DNA of 42,634 nt from Candidatus Peribacteraceae bacterium. GTDB lineage: Bacteria; Patescibacteriota; Gracilibacteria; Peribacterales; Peribacteraceae. The stretch covers positions 1 to 42,634 of the forward strand of contig JAGORY010000002.1 in NCBI GenBank assembly GCA_018062585.1, given 5' to 3'. This document shows positions 15,943-23,337 of this stretch, piece by piece. A program made the translations under genes and the position numbers. Each line of letters starts with the position of its first letter. Positions within the stretch are counted from its first letter, which is position 1. Below the pieces are notes generated by a model. It was not told the DNA's origin and made no database searches. It saw only the letters and a list, made by a program, of their open reading frames with translations.

Positions 15943-16239
15943 TCAATGTCTCCGGATGCATGCCCGCAGTCGTTCGTCATCCGGCGTCTTCCAAGGATTG
16001 CAAGACAGTATCCGTCGAATGATCAGAAAAATGGCTACTGGATACCGTCGGATGCGAAGCGTTTCTATGGCGAACTGTGAGCACGTGGGTTCATGCCTGC
16101 AAAAACCGTGCGGATACAGATGCCGGAGTGGTCCGTGATCGGGCGAGAGCGTGTATTGATACACGCGCACGAGTGCGACAGAAATTGTTGCGGGGAGACC
16201 GCAAACAGTTGCCAGTGCTTTGCGAAATGCTGAGGTCAT
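15943..16239 (-). CDS. yidD: YidD membrane protein insertion efficiency factor
   Basis: A 98-residue protein of the YidD family (also called haemolytic-domain or UPF0161): VRVYQYTLSPDHGP, then CRHEPTCSQFAIETLRIRRYP and IIRRILSCNPWKTP. The CRHEPTCS...CNPW pattern with its Cys residues is diagnostic. YidD is an amphipathic peripheral membrane protein that assists the YidC/Sec insertion pathway. Usually it sits beside rpmH, rnpA and yidC; here it stands alone between a toxin-antitoxin pair and a divergent membrane protein. Start 16239 gives the usual short N-terminus; the ORF is open to 16341 but overlaps the divergent gene there. Confidence 0.9.
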   Translation of the reverse strand: MTSAFRKALATVCGLPATISVALVRVYQYTLSPDHGPLRHLYPHGFCRHEPTCSQFAIETLRIRRYPVAIFLIIRRILSCNPWKTPDDERLRACIRRH

Positions 16240-16254
16240 GGAGTAGGATTCCTG

Positions 16255-16262
16255 AGTATACA
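16255..16262. promoter_or_regulatory. Overlapping divergent -10 boxes for yidD and the 92-residue protein
   Basis: AGTATACA reads TATACT on the minus strand (16255-16260, 15 nt before yidD) and TATACA on the plus strand (16257-16262, 8 nt before the ATG at 16271). The two promoters would share bases and exclude each other. Confidence 0.45.
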
Positions 16263-16270
16263 CGGTCCCT

Positions 16271-16549
16271 ATGGAAGCTCTCCAACTCACGTACGGCGAC
16301 GTTCTCACGCTGCTTTCGATCATCGCGGTCGCGATGCTCATTATTTTGCTGTATCACCTCATCTTTGCGTCCGTTTCCCTCAAACGCATCGCGGATCGGA
16401 TGGATGAGCTCAGCAAGGACGTGGAAGCGATCATCCTGAAGCCCATCGGTGCCATTGATTACGTCCTCGACTGGTTTTTGTCAGTCGTGGAGAGCATGCG
16501 CGAGGACAAGAAGCCGAAGAAGGGGAAGCACGAACCGCTGGATTTCTAA
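16271..16549 (+). CDS. Small single-pass membrane protein with cytoplasmic coiled region
   Basis: A 92-residue protein with one strong membrane helix (about residues 11-33) followed by SLKRIADRMDELSKDVEAI, a probable amphipathic coiled coil, and a Lys-rich C-terminus (EDKKPKKGKHEP). I do not recognise a named family; similar short TM-plus-coil proteins are common in Patescibacteria. It is divergent from yidD with 31 bp between the start codons and overlapping -10 boxes. The transketolase gene follows 46 bp later on the same strand. Confidence 0.7.
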   Translation: MEALQLTYGDVLTLLSIIAVAMLIILLYHLIFASVSLKRIADRMDELSKDVEAIILKPIGAIDYVLDWFLSVVESMREDKKPKKGKHEPLDF

Positions 16550-16577
16550 TACAGGTGATCCGAAGCATGTTGTTTGC

Positions 16578-16583
16578 TAGAAT
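16578..16583 (+). promoter_or_regulatory. Extended -10 (TGCTAGAAT) before the transketolase gene
   Basis: TAGAAT with a TGn extension ends 12 nt before the ATG at 16596, giving a leader of about 5 nt. Confidence 0.45.
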
Positions 16584-16595
16584 CTTCGTACTTTC

Positions 16596-18965
16596 ATGGT
16601 GATCGATCGCTCGCAGTTCATCGGCAATGACGTGAATACTGCGCCGATGTCACTGCAGCGTATCGCGGCGCACAAGAAAACGAATGTCCGTCACTGGATC
16701 GGCCCTAAGGATGCGGTGAAGCTCAGCGCCGACGAAGAGAAGGCATACACGATTGCACACGGCATCATGATGCGACTCAGTATCGAGGCGCCGCTCAAGC
16801 ACAAGTCCGGCCATCCGGGTGGACCGCTCTCGGCATTTACATTTACATACGAAGTGCACCGTCGCAGGAATCCTCTTTTCGATGAACCGTGCCGCTACAG
16901 CGCGGGGCATTTGTCTTTGCTCGCGTACAACATGCAGTGGCTCTTTGGTCGTGACAATGGTGATGAGCGCCTCGCGTCTCCGCAGGCGATCATGGATACA
17001 TTTCGCACGATCTCAGGACTTCCAGGGCACGTCGAGGCTGGTATCGGTGATATTCCCTTTGGTACTGGCCCGCTCGGTAAAGGTGTCAGTAACGGACTTG
17101 GTGTCGCACTCGGCAAGAAGTTCCTCAAGAAAGAGGGGAGAGTCGACGTGCTTCTCGCCGACGGGGACAGTCAGGAAGGACAAGTTGCTGAAGCGTTCCG
17201 TTTGGCGTCAACGCTCAGGCTCGATAACCTCGTCGTTCACGGCGACTGGAATGACATCCAGCTCTCCGGCATTCCGTCGAAGACGATGGCGACTGACATG
17301 GCCGATATCGCGGAGGCAATGGGCTGGTCGGTGATCGAAGTCCAGAACGGAAACAGTATTGCCGAAGTGAAAGCGGCGCTTGATATTGCGGACGCACTCC
17401 AAGGAAAGGGGAGTCCGATCTTCATCTGTTACTACACGACGATGGGAGACGGCGTTCCGCTCATGGAAGAGGGATCGAACACCGGAAAAAAGAATTACCA
17501 CGGTGCACCGCTTTCTGCTGACGAAGCCAAAGCTGCGCTTGAAAGCCTCAAGCTGCCGTCACTCGATGAGCTCACGAAAGAATTCAAGCCGTTCCGCGAC
17601 AAGCACCGTGAAGCCTACGAGAAAGCTCGGTCCAAGCGTACAAGTGCCAGACTCGCTTTTCCGCTACCTGCCGCATACAAGCGCACTGTCACGAAGGATC
17701 CCGGCGCCGCACGCAAAGATTTCGGTGCTGTGCATCTCAAGGCGCTCATGGCAGTTGATCCGAGGATCGTCGTCCTGCACGCTGACCTCGCGGACTCGGG
17801 CGGATTCGGCGTTGTTGAAAAAGCATTTCCCGACCGCGTCATCAACGTCGGAGTAGCCGAAGCCAACATGTACATGATGGCGGCAGGTATGCGTCAGGCT
17901 GGACTACTTCCGGTGACGTACACGTTTGCCGCATTCGGCACGAATGAAGCACGCGCGTGCGCCAGGCTCATCGACGTGAACTCGGGACACATCCCGCTCG
18001 GCGTGCTCCACGATTGCACCCACTCGGGGTTGAGCGTCGGTGAAGACGGTGAGACGCATCAGGAACGGAACTACGTGAATCTCCCGCTCGACCACACGCG
18101 TGTGTGGGTGACCGGTGACAGTAACCAAGCCGGAGCGATGGCCGAACGCGCGATGCAGATCATCGCCGAAGGAACCGAGAGCGTGTACGTTTTCTCAGGG
18201 CGCTCCAACCACGCGCAGCTTCTGAGCGCAAAAGGGGAGCCGGTGTACGGACCGGACTACGTCTTCGATGAACGCGCGACCGTCGTCGCCGGACACGGCA
18301 CTATCCGCGATGAAGCGACGATCATCACCTGTGGAGCAGCACTTGCCGAATCTGTGAAAGCCGCCGCTCTTCTGGAGGGCAAAGAAAGAGTTATCCGAGT
18401 TCTGAACGTCGCATCCATTCGTCCGCTCGACGCCGCAGCCATCATGCAGGCCGCGGTGGAGACGCAGCACCTCGTCGTCGTCGAAGATCACAACACTGAA
18501 GGCGGACTCGCTACGCACGTTGCCGACCTTGTTGCCGACCTCGGCATTCCCTGCACGCTTCGCCGCATCGGTGTCAGGCATTACTATCCGTCAGCACCGA
18601 GCGAGCAACTCACGGTGCTTGCGGGCATGGACGCAGAAGAGATCGCCAACGTCGTCGAGGATCAGTTCGCATTCCGGCTCGCCGGTTCCGAGGAAGCATT
18701 CGTCGCGTTTGTGTATGGCCTCAATGAAAGACTGCATCACACTCGGTTCGCATCAGCCGCCGCAAGCTTCGTGGAACGGCTCAGGAGTGATCCTGCGTAT
18801 GTTCAGAGTCTTCGGGATCTGTGGAAAGCACGTGCGTTCGATGTCCAAAGCCTACCGAAGACCGAGGAGCTTCTCGCGGGGTTGCCGACTGCGGAATCCT
18901 TGCAAGAATTGAATCCGTTAACCGGCACACCAAGGACACATCAGGAAGATAACGGAATCCTCTAA
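16596..18965 (+). CDS. Transketolase (large, divergent form)
   Basis: A 789-residue thiamine-diphosphate enzyme with the three transketolase domains in order: PP (about 45-340; SGHPGGPLS, FGTGPLGKG, ADGDSQEGQ with Asn 27-30 residues later), Pyr (about 370-550; VAEANMYMMAAGMRQ, YTFAAFGTNEA, HDCTHSGLSVGEDG) and C-terminal (VLNVASIRPLDA). It exchanges two-carbon ketol units between sugar phosphates in the pentose phosphate pathway. It is about 120 residues longer than ordinary transketolase (about 665); the extra length is mainly a C-terminal helical tail after residue 690. Motifs depart from the classical forms (GDSQEGQ, GDWNDIQLSG for DDNxIxxDG), so the physiological substrate is less sure. 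A DUF5665-like gene starts directly after its TAA. Confidence 0.9.
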   Translation: MVIDRSQFIGNDVNTAPMSLQRIAAHKKTNVRHWIGPKDAVKLSADEEKAYTIAHGIMMRLSIEAPLKHKSGHPGGPLSAFTFTYEVHRRRNPLFDEPCRYSAGHLSLLAYNMQWLFGRDNGDERLASPQAIMDTFRTISGLPGHVEAGIGDIPFGTGPLGKGVSNGLGVALGKKFLKKEGRVDVLLADGDSQEGQVAEAFRLASTLRLDNLVVHGDWNDIQLSGIPSKTMATDMADIAEAMGWSVIEVQNGNSIAEVKAALDIADALQGKGSPIFICYYTTMGDGVPLMEEGSNTGKKNYHGAPLSADEAKAALESLKLPSLDELTKEFKPFRDKHREAYEKARSKRTSARLAFPLPAAYKRTVTKDPGAARKDFGAVHLKALMAVDPRIVVLHADLADSGGFGVVEKAFPDRVINVGVAEANMYMMAAGMRQAGLLPVTYTFAAFGTNEARACARLIDVNSGHIPLGVLHDCTHSGLSVGEDGETHQERNYVNLPLDHTRVWVTGDSNQAGAMAERAMQIIAEGTESVYVFSGRSNHAQLLSAKGEPVYGPDYVFDERATVVAGHGTIRDEATIITCGAALAESVKAAALLEGKERVIRVLNVASIRPLDAAAIMQAAVETQHLVVVEDHNTEGGLATHVADLVADLGIPCTLRRIGVRHYYPSAPSEQLTVLAGMDAEEIANVVEDQFAFRLAGSEEAFVAFVYGLNERLHHTRFASAAASFVERLRSDPAYVQSLRDLWKARAFDVQSLPKTEELLAGLPTAESLQELNPLTGTPRTHQEDNGIL

Positions 18966-19280
18966 ATGCCTACTCCCAAAAAGTCCGACGGCACGAAGGT
19001 CCTTACGACGGAAGTGAGGGAACTTCGGGAAGCTGTCGACAAGTCGTACCGCTACTTCAAGCGGGTCAATCAGTACCGCCATTCGCTCGCGTTGTCGTTT
19101 TTGAAGGGCGTCTCGTCAACTCTCGGAGCGCTCGTGACAGTCGTCATCGTGACGCCACTCATCATCTTGCTACTACGAAGCATCGCTTGGCCGCCGCTCA
19201 TCGCGGATCTCGTTGCGAACGTTATTCTTCAGTATGAGCAAGTGAACCGCCAGTCACAACGAGCGGTTGACGGTCAATGA
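18966..19280 (+). CDS. Small membrane protein (DUF5665-like)
   Basis: A 104-residue protein: a charged N-terminal half with a probable coiled coil (EVRELREAVDKSYRYFKRVNQYRHSL), then LSFLKGVSSTLGALVTVVIVTPLIILLLRS, one or two membrane helices at about residues 45-70. The pattern of an NxxRHS-type stretch followed by FLKG(V/L)xxxLG resembles DUF5665 proteins, which are common and uncharacterised. It starts at the base after the transketolase stop (TAAATG), so it is co-transcribed and probably translationally coupled. Its last 59 bp overlap the convergent gene at 19222. Confidence 0.72.
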   Translation: MPTPKKSDGTKVLTTEVRELREAVDKSYRYFKRVNQYRHSLALSFLKGVSSTLGALVTVVIVTPLIILLLRSIAWPPLIADLVANVILQYEQVNRQSQRAVDGQ

Positions 19281-19749
19281 AGACCGAAACGTAGAAACGT
19301 TTGATCATCTCCGCGGAGGCGTGAAGGATATCGCCGATCAGTGAACGCAGGCGACGGATTTTGCGATATAGTTCGCTCAGCATGAATCCCGATCCGCGCA
19401 CATTTGAATTCCTGAGTGACCTAGCCTGACGCTCGATGGTCTTCACTTCGCGCTCCAGATGCTCCACGAGTTTCTGTTGCATGACGGCGACCGGCGGAGC
19501 TTTTGCGATTGCGTCATCGCGAGCTGACGTACCTGTTTGCTGACCTGAGCCCTGTGTCTTTCCACCAGTGGCGCCCGGAATATCAGACGAAGCATCTTCA
19601 CGAACGCGTGCTGCTACAGTGCCCATGAGGTCCACCACTTCGACGATTTCTTTTAGCTTTTGCGGCTGAAAAACAATCGCAGGAGCGGTTTCCGTTACTT
19701 TCGTAACATCTGTTCTCGGTGCCTCAGCAATCAAGCTTGGTCCGTCCAT
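19222..19749 (-). CDS. Hypothetical cytoplasmic protein with helical C-terminal half
   Basis: A 175-residue protein I do not recognise. The first 40 residues are mixed, residues 60-85 form a Gly/Gln/Thr-rich linker (GGKTQGSGQQTGTS), and residues 90-155 are strongly helical and basic (QQKLVEHLEREVKTIERQAR, then LYRKIRRLRSLIGDIL). No membrane segment and no signal peptide. The C-terminus overlaps the convergent DUF5665-like gene by 59 bp. A consensus TATAAT lies 9 nt before the ATG, so the transcript is nearly leaderless. Coding is likely because of the promoter, length and composition; function unknown. Confidence 0.65.
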   Translation of the reverse strand: MDGPSLIAEAPRTDVTKVTETAPAIVFQPQKLKEIVEVVDLMGTVAARVREDASSDIPGATGGKTQGSGQQTGTSARDDAIAKAPPVAVMQQKLVEHLEREVKTIERQARSLRNSNVRGSGFMLSELYRKIRRLRSLIGDILHASAEMIKRFYVSVFIDRQPLVVTGGSLAHTEE

Positions 19750-19758
19750 GGTATCTCT

Positions 19759-19764
19759 ATTATA
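19759..19764 (-). promoter_or_regulatory. -10 box TATAAT, 9 nt before the ATG at 19749
   Basis: Consensus TATAAT on the minus strand; the start site would be about 2-3 nt upstream of the ATG. Confidence 0.5.
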
Positions 19765-19883
19765 GCTTATTTTGGCCTAAAAGTCATTGTTCGCTCCCAT
19801 GCCACTCCACTCCCGCAGATGGGACGCGGCGTCCCAGTCTACGTAGACGGTACAGAGCGGTTTTCTCAGTCTATCGACAGTGC

Positions 19884-19889
19884 TACGCT
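19884..19889 (+). promoter_or_regulatory. -10 box TACGCT, 6 nt before the ATG at 19896
   Basis: TACGCT-N6-ATG; this spacing supports 19896 as the start of the HIT gene rather than the ATG at 19719. Confidence 0.45.
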
Positions 19890-19895
19890 TTCGGC

Positions 19896-20219
19896 ATGAT
19901 CGACACCATCTTCCACAAAATTATCCGTCAAGAAATTCCGGCGAAGGTCGCGTACGAGGACGATGAAGTTCTGGCGTTTCACGATATTCATCCCAAGGCT
20001 GCGACGCATCTACTCTTCATCCCGAAGCATTTCATTGCGTCTATCGCAGACGTCACGCCCGAATCAGCGCACATTCCCGGCATGCTGATCCTCAAGGCGC
20101 AGGCCTTCGCTAAAGAAAAGGGGATCGATGGTTACAAGCTGACGTTCCATGTCGGCAAAGGCGGCGGACAGGAGGTGATGTATCTGCATCTGCATTTTCT
20201 GAGCGACAAGATCCTCTGA
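19896..20219 (+). CDS. HIT family (HINT-like) nucleotide-binding hydrolase
   Basis: A 107-residue HIT-domain protein: TIFHKIIRQEIPAKVAYEDDEVLAFHDIHPKAATH at the start is the family N-terminus, and GGGQEVMYLHLHFLSDK holds the triad region. The family motif is HxHxHxx; here the first His is Tyr (YLHLHFL), while the catalytic middle His and the third His remain. HINT proteins hydrolyse purine nucleoside phosphoramidates and adenylated intermediates. Length fits the HINT branch. The upstream open frame to 19719 is unlike the family and was rejected. It converges on rpsA across a hairpin-forming heptad repeat. Confidence 0.92.
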   Translation: MIDTIFHKIIRQEIPAKVAYEDDEVLAFHDIHPKAATHLLFIPKHFIASIADVTPESAHIPGMLILKAQAFAKEKGIDGYKLTFHVGKGGGQEVMYLHLHFLSDKIL

Positions 20220-20297
20220 AAAATCCAAAAATCAAATAATCAAAATCCAAGAGGGAGTAGATCCTCCTGGATTTTTGAGATTTGATACTTCGAATTT
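20220..20297 (+). repeat. Inverted heptad repeat AAAATCC family; bidirectional hairpin
   Basis: Left arm (about 20220-20250) is built of roughly 7-nt words AAAATCC, AAAAATC, AAATAAT(C), AAAATCC. The right arm (20268-20297) is the complement-orientation set AAAAATCC, AAATCTC, AAGTATC, AAATTCG. AAAATCCA/TGGATTTT plus GAGG/CCTC form a hairpin flanked by A and T runs between convergent genes, so it could end transcription in both directions. Confidence 0.65.
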
Positions 20298-21615
20298 ACG
20301 CTGTGTACCCTGCAGCCTCAGCTTCCTCAGTTGTCTTGAAGGTCAGGCGCTTGTCTTCGGCGATCTTCTCGGCGGCGGCGGAACCGGCTTCGTAGTACTT
20401 CTTGCCGGACTTCGAGGCGACGAATCCTGCGCTTGCTCCCTTCTTCGGCTCCTTTGACTCTGCCTCACGCTCCTCACGCTCTTTCTTCATGCGCTCGAGA
20501 GTTGCGGCGTCGATCGGCTTCAGGGCCTTGATCGAGAGACCGATACGGCGCTCATCGATATCGATATTGATGACTTGAGCTTCGACCTTCTGCCCGATCT
20601 TGAGGGCCTCCGATGGGTCCGTCACTTTCTCGTGGCTGAGCTCGGTGAGGTGGACGAGGCCGGTAATGTCTTTCTCGAGAGCGAGGAACGCTCCGTAGTC
20701 AGCGAAACGCACGACTGTGCCTTCTACTCTCTTGCCGACCGGATAACGCTCGGCGATCTCTTCCCATGGGTCCTTCGTCATCTGCTTGATCGAGAGCGAA
20801 AGCTTCTCGCCGTCGATGCCGATGATCTTTACGCGGACTCGGTCGCCGACGGATGCGAACTCGGACGGGTTCTTGACGTGTCCCCAGGCGATTTCGGAGA
20901 TATGGACGAGCCCCTCAAGGCCGTCGAAGGCGACGAAGAGACCGAACTTCACGATGCCCGAGACTAAGCCGTCTTTCTCCGAACCGATTGCCAGATTCTC
21001 GAGAGCCTTGGACCTCTCTTCGGCCATCGCTTCGCGCTCAGAGACGACGATCTTTCCTGCGGCTTCGTCGAGCGTGATGATTTTGACGGTGAAGGTGTGA
21101 CCGATGAACTTACCGAGGCGGCTGATGATCTCGGACGAGTCGGCGTTGTTGACGCGCGGGTAGTTGGCAGGCGAGAGCTGGGACACCGGAAGGAAGGTGC
21201 GGATGCCGTCGATGTTGGCGAGCAGTCCTCCTTTATTGGCTTCCTGAGCCGTGAACTTCATGGTTTTGTCGTCAGAGACCAGCTTGTGGAATCGGTCCCA
21301 TGCCTTCTGTTGGCTGGCCATGCGGAGCGAAAGGACCACCATGCCTTCGTCGTTCTCTTCTTCCAGAACGAGAGCGGCGACTTGGTCACCTTGAGCAAGT
21401 TCGCGGTACGTGTTCATGGAGTCGCGGAGTTCGCGACCGGACACGATGCCGGTAGCCACACCTGCGAGATCGATGAGCATCTTATTCTTCCCTTTGAAGA
21501 TGACGGCTCCTTCGATGAGCTCGCCTGGGCGGGCGCGGAACACCGGTGGAGAATCTTTCAAAAGCTCCACCATCACGGCGGACTGAGTCTTTCTCTTGGG
21601 GGATTTTACGGCCAT
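20296..21615 (-). CDS. rpsA: Ribosomal protein S1-like protein with four S1 domains
   Basis: A 439-residue RNA-binding protein with four S1/OB domains at about 15-80, 95-175, 190-260 and 275-350; typical pieces are RPGELIEGAVIF, VSGIVKFGLFVAFDGLEGLVHISE and VEGTVVRFADYGAFLALEKDITGLVHLTELSH. The four-domain form is the shorter S1 of Gram-positive and CPR-type bacteria, and it binds mRNA on the 30S subunit. After a charged linker rich in E/R/K, the C-terminal 38 residues (SKSGKKYYEAGS...EAEAAGYTA) resemble a Cys-less version of an Ada-like zinc-binding module. It has its own promoter and a leader of about 70 nt. Start 21615 was chosen over 21657 because the promoter and C-rich leader precede it. 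Confidence 0.92.
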   Translation of the reverse strand: MAVKSPKRKTQSAVMVELLKDSPPVFRARPGELIEGAVIFKGKNKMLIDLAGVATGIVSGRELRDSMNTYRELAQGDQVAALVLEEENDEGMVVLSLRMASQQKAWDRFHKLVSDDKTMKFTAQEANKGGLLANIDGIRTFLPVSQLSPANYPRVNNADSSEIISRLGKFIGHTFTVKIITLDEAAGKIVVSEREAMAEERSKALENLAIGSEKDGLVSGIVKFGLFVAFDGLEGLVHISEIAWGHVKNPSEFASVGDRVRVKIIGIDGEKLSLSIKQMTKDPWEEIAERYPVGKRVEGTVVRFADYGAFLALEKDITGLVHLTELSHEKVTDPSEALKIGQKVEAQVINIDIDERRIGLSIKALKPIDAATLERMKKEREEREAESKEPKKGASAGFVASKSGKKYYEAGSAAAEKIAEDKRLTFKTTEEAEAAGYTA

Positions 21616-21692
21616 AAAAAATTGGGGGTGCAAGGAGAGGGATAAAGGGCTTCTCAAGGCTCTTGCACGAGCAGCACGAAGAAGTGGGGGTC

Positions 21693-21722
21693 ACTCTACA
21701 GCGTTCGTTGGCGAGAGGTCAA
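21693..21722 (-). promoter_or_regulatory. rpsA promoter TTGACC-N18-TAGAGT
   Basis: On the minus strand, TTGACC (21717-21722), an 18-nt spacer and TAGAGT (21693-21698). The start would be near 21686, leaving a leader of about 70 nt that contains a small hairpin (GCTC/GAGC) and ends in the C-rich tract CACCCCCAATTTTTT before the ATG. Confidence 0.65.
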
Positions 21723-21723
21723 C

Positions 21724-21758
21724 AAAAAACCGCGCGCAAAGGGGTCTGCTAGGCGCGG
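21724..21758 (-). terminator. Rho-independent terminator after the VirB4/TraC-like gene
   Basis: On the minus strand CCGCGC pairs with GCGCGG around a 17-nt loop, followed by TTTTTT (21729 down to 21724). It lies 12 nt after the stop at 21771 and directly upstream of the rpsA promoter, so it separates the two units. Confidence 0.7.
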
Positions 21759-21770
21759 CAGTCCACAGGG

Positions 21771-22523
21771 TTAGAACAACGCTGCCTTGTCCGGATTCAA
21801 GTCGGTCAGATGCGCGAATTTCTGCTTCTGGCTGGTGATCGGGTTGTAGATTCCGTAGTAGAGCTGCACGAGTTCCTCGGTCTTGAGGCGACGCATCGTG
21901 ATGCCTACGTTTTCGAGACCGGACTGAATGAGCGTGATGCGATCACGGAGGATCTTGGCATACGCTTTGAACTCGCGGCTGCGCTGCAGTGCCTTCGAAC
22001 GTGTATCATCGACGTTGATCCACTCGAGGAATCGCTGGAGCATCGTGCGCTTTCCTTTCGAGGGAGCGTCGACCGGCACCACGATGTAGAAGTTCTTCTG
22101 CATGATGTCCGCGATGTCGACGAGCTTCTCCATGAAGTCTGCGTAGTCGATGGTCTGGTCCTTCATGAGCGGGCTCGTCTGCGCCTCAGCTTTCACTTTG
22201 AGGTTCTGGATATACGGGTCGATGTTGAGGCGGGTCGAACGGATGAGGATCTGGATCGGGAAGATGATCGTGTTCACGAAAGCCTGATAACCGGCGATGA
22301 TACCCTGCTGCTCGATTTCGCTTTTCAGGTTGAAGTTCAGCGAGTTCACTTTGAGCACGGCGCGGAGTCCTCCGTTTTTGAGGACCACCGTGTCTTCCTT
22401 GATTTCAGCGATGGGCAGATAGCGCTGCGTTGAGACGGAGAATGCCTTCTTTTTCTTCCGCACGGTACTGGGCACGGCTGCGCCCTGCCCTGTGTCGCCG
22501 ATGTTGTCTTTGGATGCGGCCAT
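21771..22523 (-). CDS. Stand-alone VirB4/TraC N-terminal domain protein
   Basis: A 250-residue cytoplasmic protein resembling the N-terminal domain of VirB4/TraC ATPases: TQRYLPIAEIKEDTVVLKNGGLRAVLKVNSLNFNLKS near the start, then VNTIIFPIQILIRSTRLNIDPYI and YADFMEKLVDIADIMQKNFYIVVP, which are characteristic of the TraC/VirB4 N-domain. It ends at LNPDKAALF without any Walker motifs, so the ATPase domain is absent and would have to be encoded elsewhere. It follows the PrgI-like gene after 2 bp on the same strand, the usual order of patescibacterial type-IV-secretion/pilus-like loci. A rho-independent terminator follows. Family confidence is good; function is inferred. Confidence 0.8.
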   Translation of the reverse strand: MAASKDNIGDTGQGAAVPSTVRKKKKAFSVSTQRYLPIAEIKEDTVVLKNGGLRAVLKVNSLNFNLKSEIEQQGIIAGYQAFVNTIIFPIQILIRSTRLNIDPYIQNLKVKAEAQTSPLMKDQTIDYADFMEKLVDIADIMQKNFYIVVPVDAPSKGKRTMLQRFLEWINVDDTRSKALQRSREFKAYAKILRDRITLIQSGLENVGITMRRLKTEELVQLYYGIYNPITSQKQKFAHLTDLNPDKAALF

Positions 22524-22525
22524 AA

Positions 22526-23203
22526 TCAGGAGTGGGGAGTATTGAGAATGCTTTCGTAGCGTCCGACGGAACGGACAGTGTCCACTGATTTCTCGGGATC
22601 GAGGCCGTCGGCTTGTACGCGTTCGCTTCGGACGGCGGTGGGTGCGGTGGTTTCTTCGATCATCGGAGAGTCTTCATGTTCGTGCATGCCGTGTTTCACA
22701 TTGTCGGCGAGCTGTGTGCGGATGCCTTCGGTCGCTACGGGACTCGGATTGTCATGAGCGGTGAGATTGTTGAGGTCCTTCTGGCGCTTCTCGAGCTGAC
22801 GCGTGATGTCGGCCAATTTATTAGCGTTGCTTTCGACTTTCTTGCTCGCTTCCACGATTTCTTTCGCGTGCTGCGTAGTGATGAGGTTGATACTGATGCC
22901 GGGGTACGGACTCCAGTATCGCTGTGACGGTTTGTTCATGCCTTCGATGCTCAGAAGGATAATGTGAAAGAGACTCAGGTCATTGATGCGGAAGAATGCA
23001 AATGCCGCGGCCACTGCGGCCGGCGTCCAGCATGCGCCGAGTGCGATGACATTCGTGACACCAGCTTTCTGAGCCGATGCGAAGATCGCGTAGCTGATAC
23101 CGGCACCAATTCCCATGATGAGAAGATGTTTCAGTGTGATCGGACCGATGATGCGGTCCTCCACGTACACGTTCTGCGGGATTTTGACGGCTTCGATGGG
23201 CAT
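22526..23203 (-). CDS. PrgI-like (VirB3-type) membrane protein with long C-terminal extension
   Basis: A 225-residue protein. Residues 1-110 match PrgI-family proteins of type IV secretion loci (IKIPQNVYVEDRIIGPITLKHL-type N-terminus, two membrane helices at about 25-45 and 50-72, then FHIILLSIEGMNKPSQRYWSP). Residues 110-225 are an extra tail with a coiled coil (EIVEASKKVESNANKLADI...EKRQKDLNNL) and an acidic, probably disordered C-terminus. PrgI/VirB3-like proteins form part of the inner-membrane complex with VirB4. Overlaps nothing and is 2 bp from the VirB4/TraC N-domain gene. Its mRNA leader holds six heptad repeats. Confidence 0.8.
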   Translation of the reverse strand: MPIEAVKIPQNVYVEDRIIGPITLKHLLIMGIGAGISYAIFASAQKAGVTNVIALGACWTPAAVAAAFAFFRINDLSLFHIILLSIEGMNKPSQRYWSPYPGISINLITTQHAKEIVEASKKVESNANKLADITRQLEKRQKDLNNLTAHDNPSPVATEGIRTQLADNVKHGMHEHEDSPMIEETTAPTAVRSERVQADGLDPEKSVDTVRSVGRYESILNTPHS

Positions 23204-23208
23204 GATGA

Positions 23209-23250
23209 GTGGGTAGCAGGTAGCAGTTAGCGGTTAGCGGGTAGCGGGTA
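23209..23250 (+). repeat. Six heptad tandem repeats (GYGGKTA family) in the PrgI leader
   Basis: Seven-nt units GTGGGTA, GCAGGTA, GCAGTTA, GCGGTTA, GCGGGTA, GCGGGTA on the plus strand. In the PrgI mRNA they read as C/T-rich sequence (TACCCGC repeated) that ends 6 nt before the ATG. Confidence 0.8.
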
Positions 23251-23273
23251 GTTTTGGAGGGGGAAATCTTATT

Positions 23274-23279
23274 AGTATA
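23274..23279 (-). promoter_or_regulatory. -10 box TATACT for the PrgI-VirB4N operon
   Basis: TATACT on the minus strand with GGCGTT as a weak -35 candidate 16 nt upstream. It would give a leader of about 63 nt made largely of the heptad repeats. Confidence 0.4.
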
Positions 23280-23294
23280 GCAGAAACAAGCCAA

Positions 23295-23318
23295 GAACGC
23301 CAGATCGCTCCGGCGTTC
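23295..23318 (-). terminator. Hairpin after clpC
   Basis: GAACGCC pairs with GGCGTTC around a 10-nt loop, 20 nt after the clpC stop. The following sequence has only a loose T-run, so it is a probable but weak terminator. Confidence 0.4.
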
Positions 23319-23337
23319 CTGTGTAGTGGCTGTTTCA

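Noticed and set aside
20220..20297. Insertion-sequence terminal repeats
   Set aside because: The arms are low-complexity heptad words around a short loop, with no transposase and no target duplication.
23209..23250. CRISPR-like array
   Set aside because: Units are 7 bp and contiguous without spacers, and no cas gene is present.
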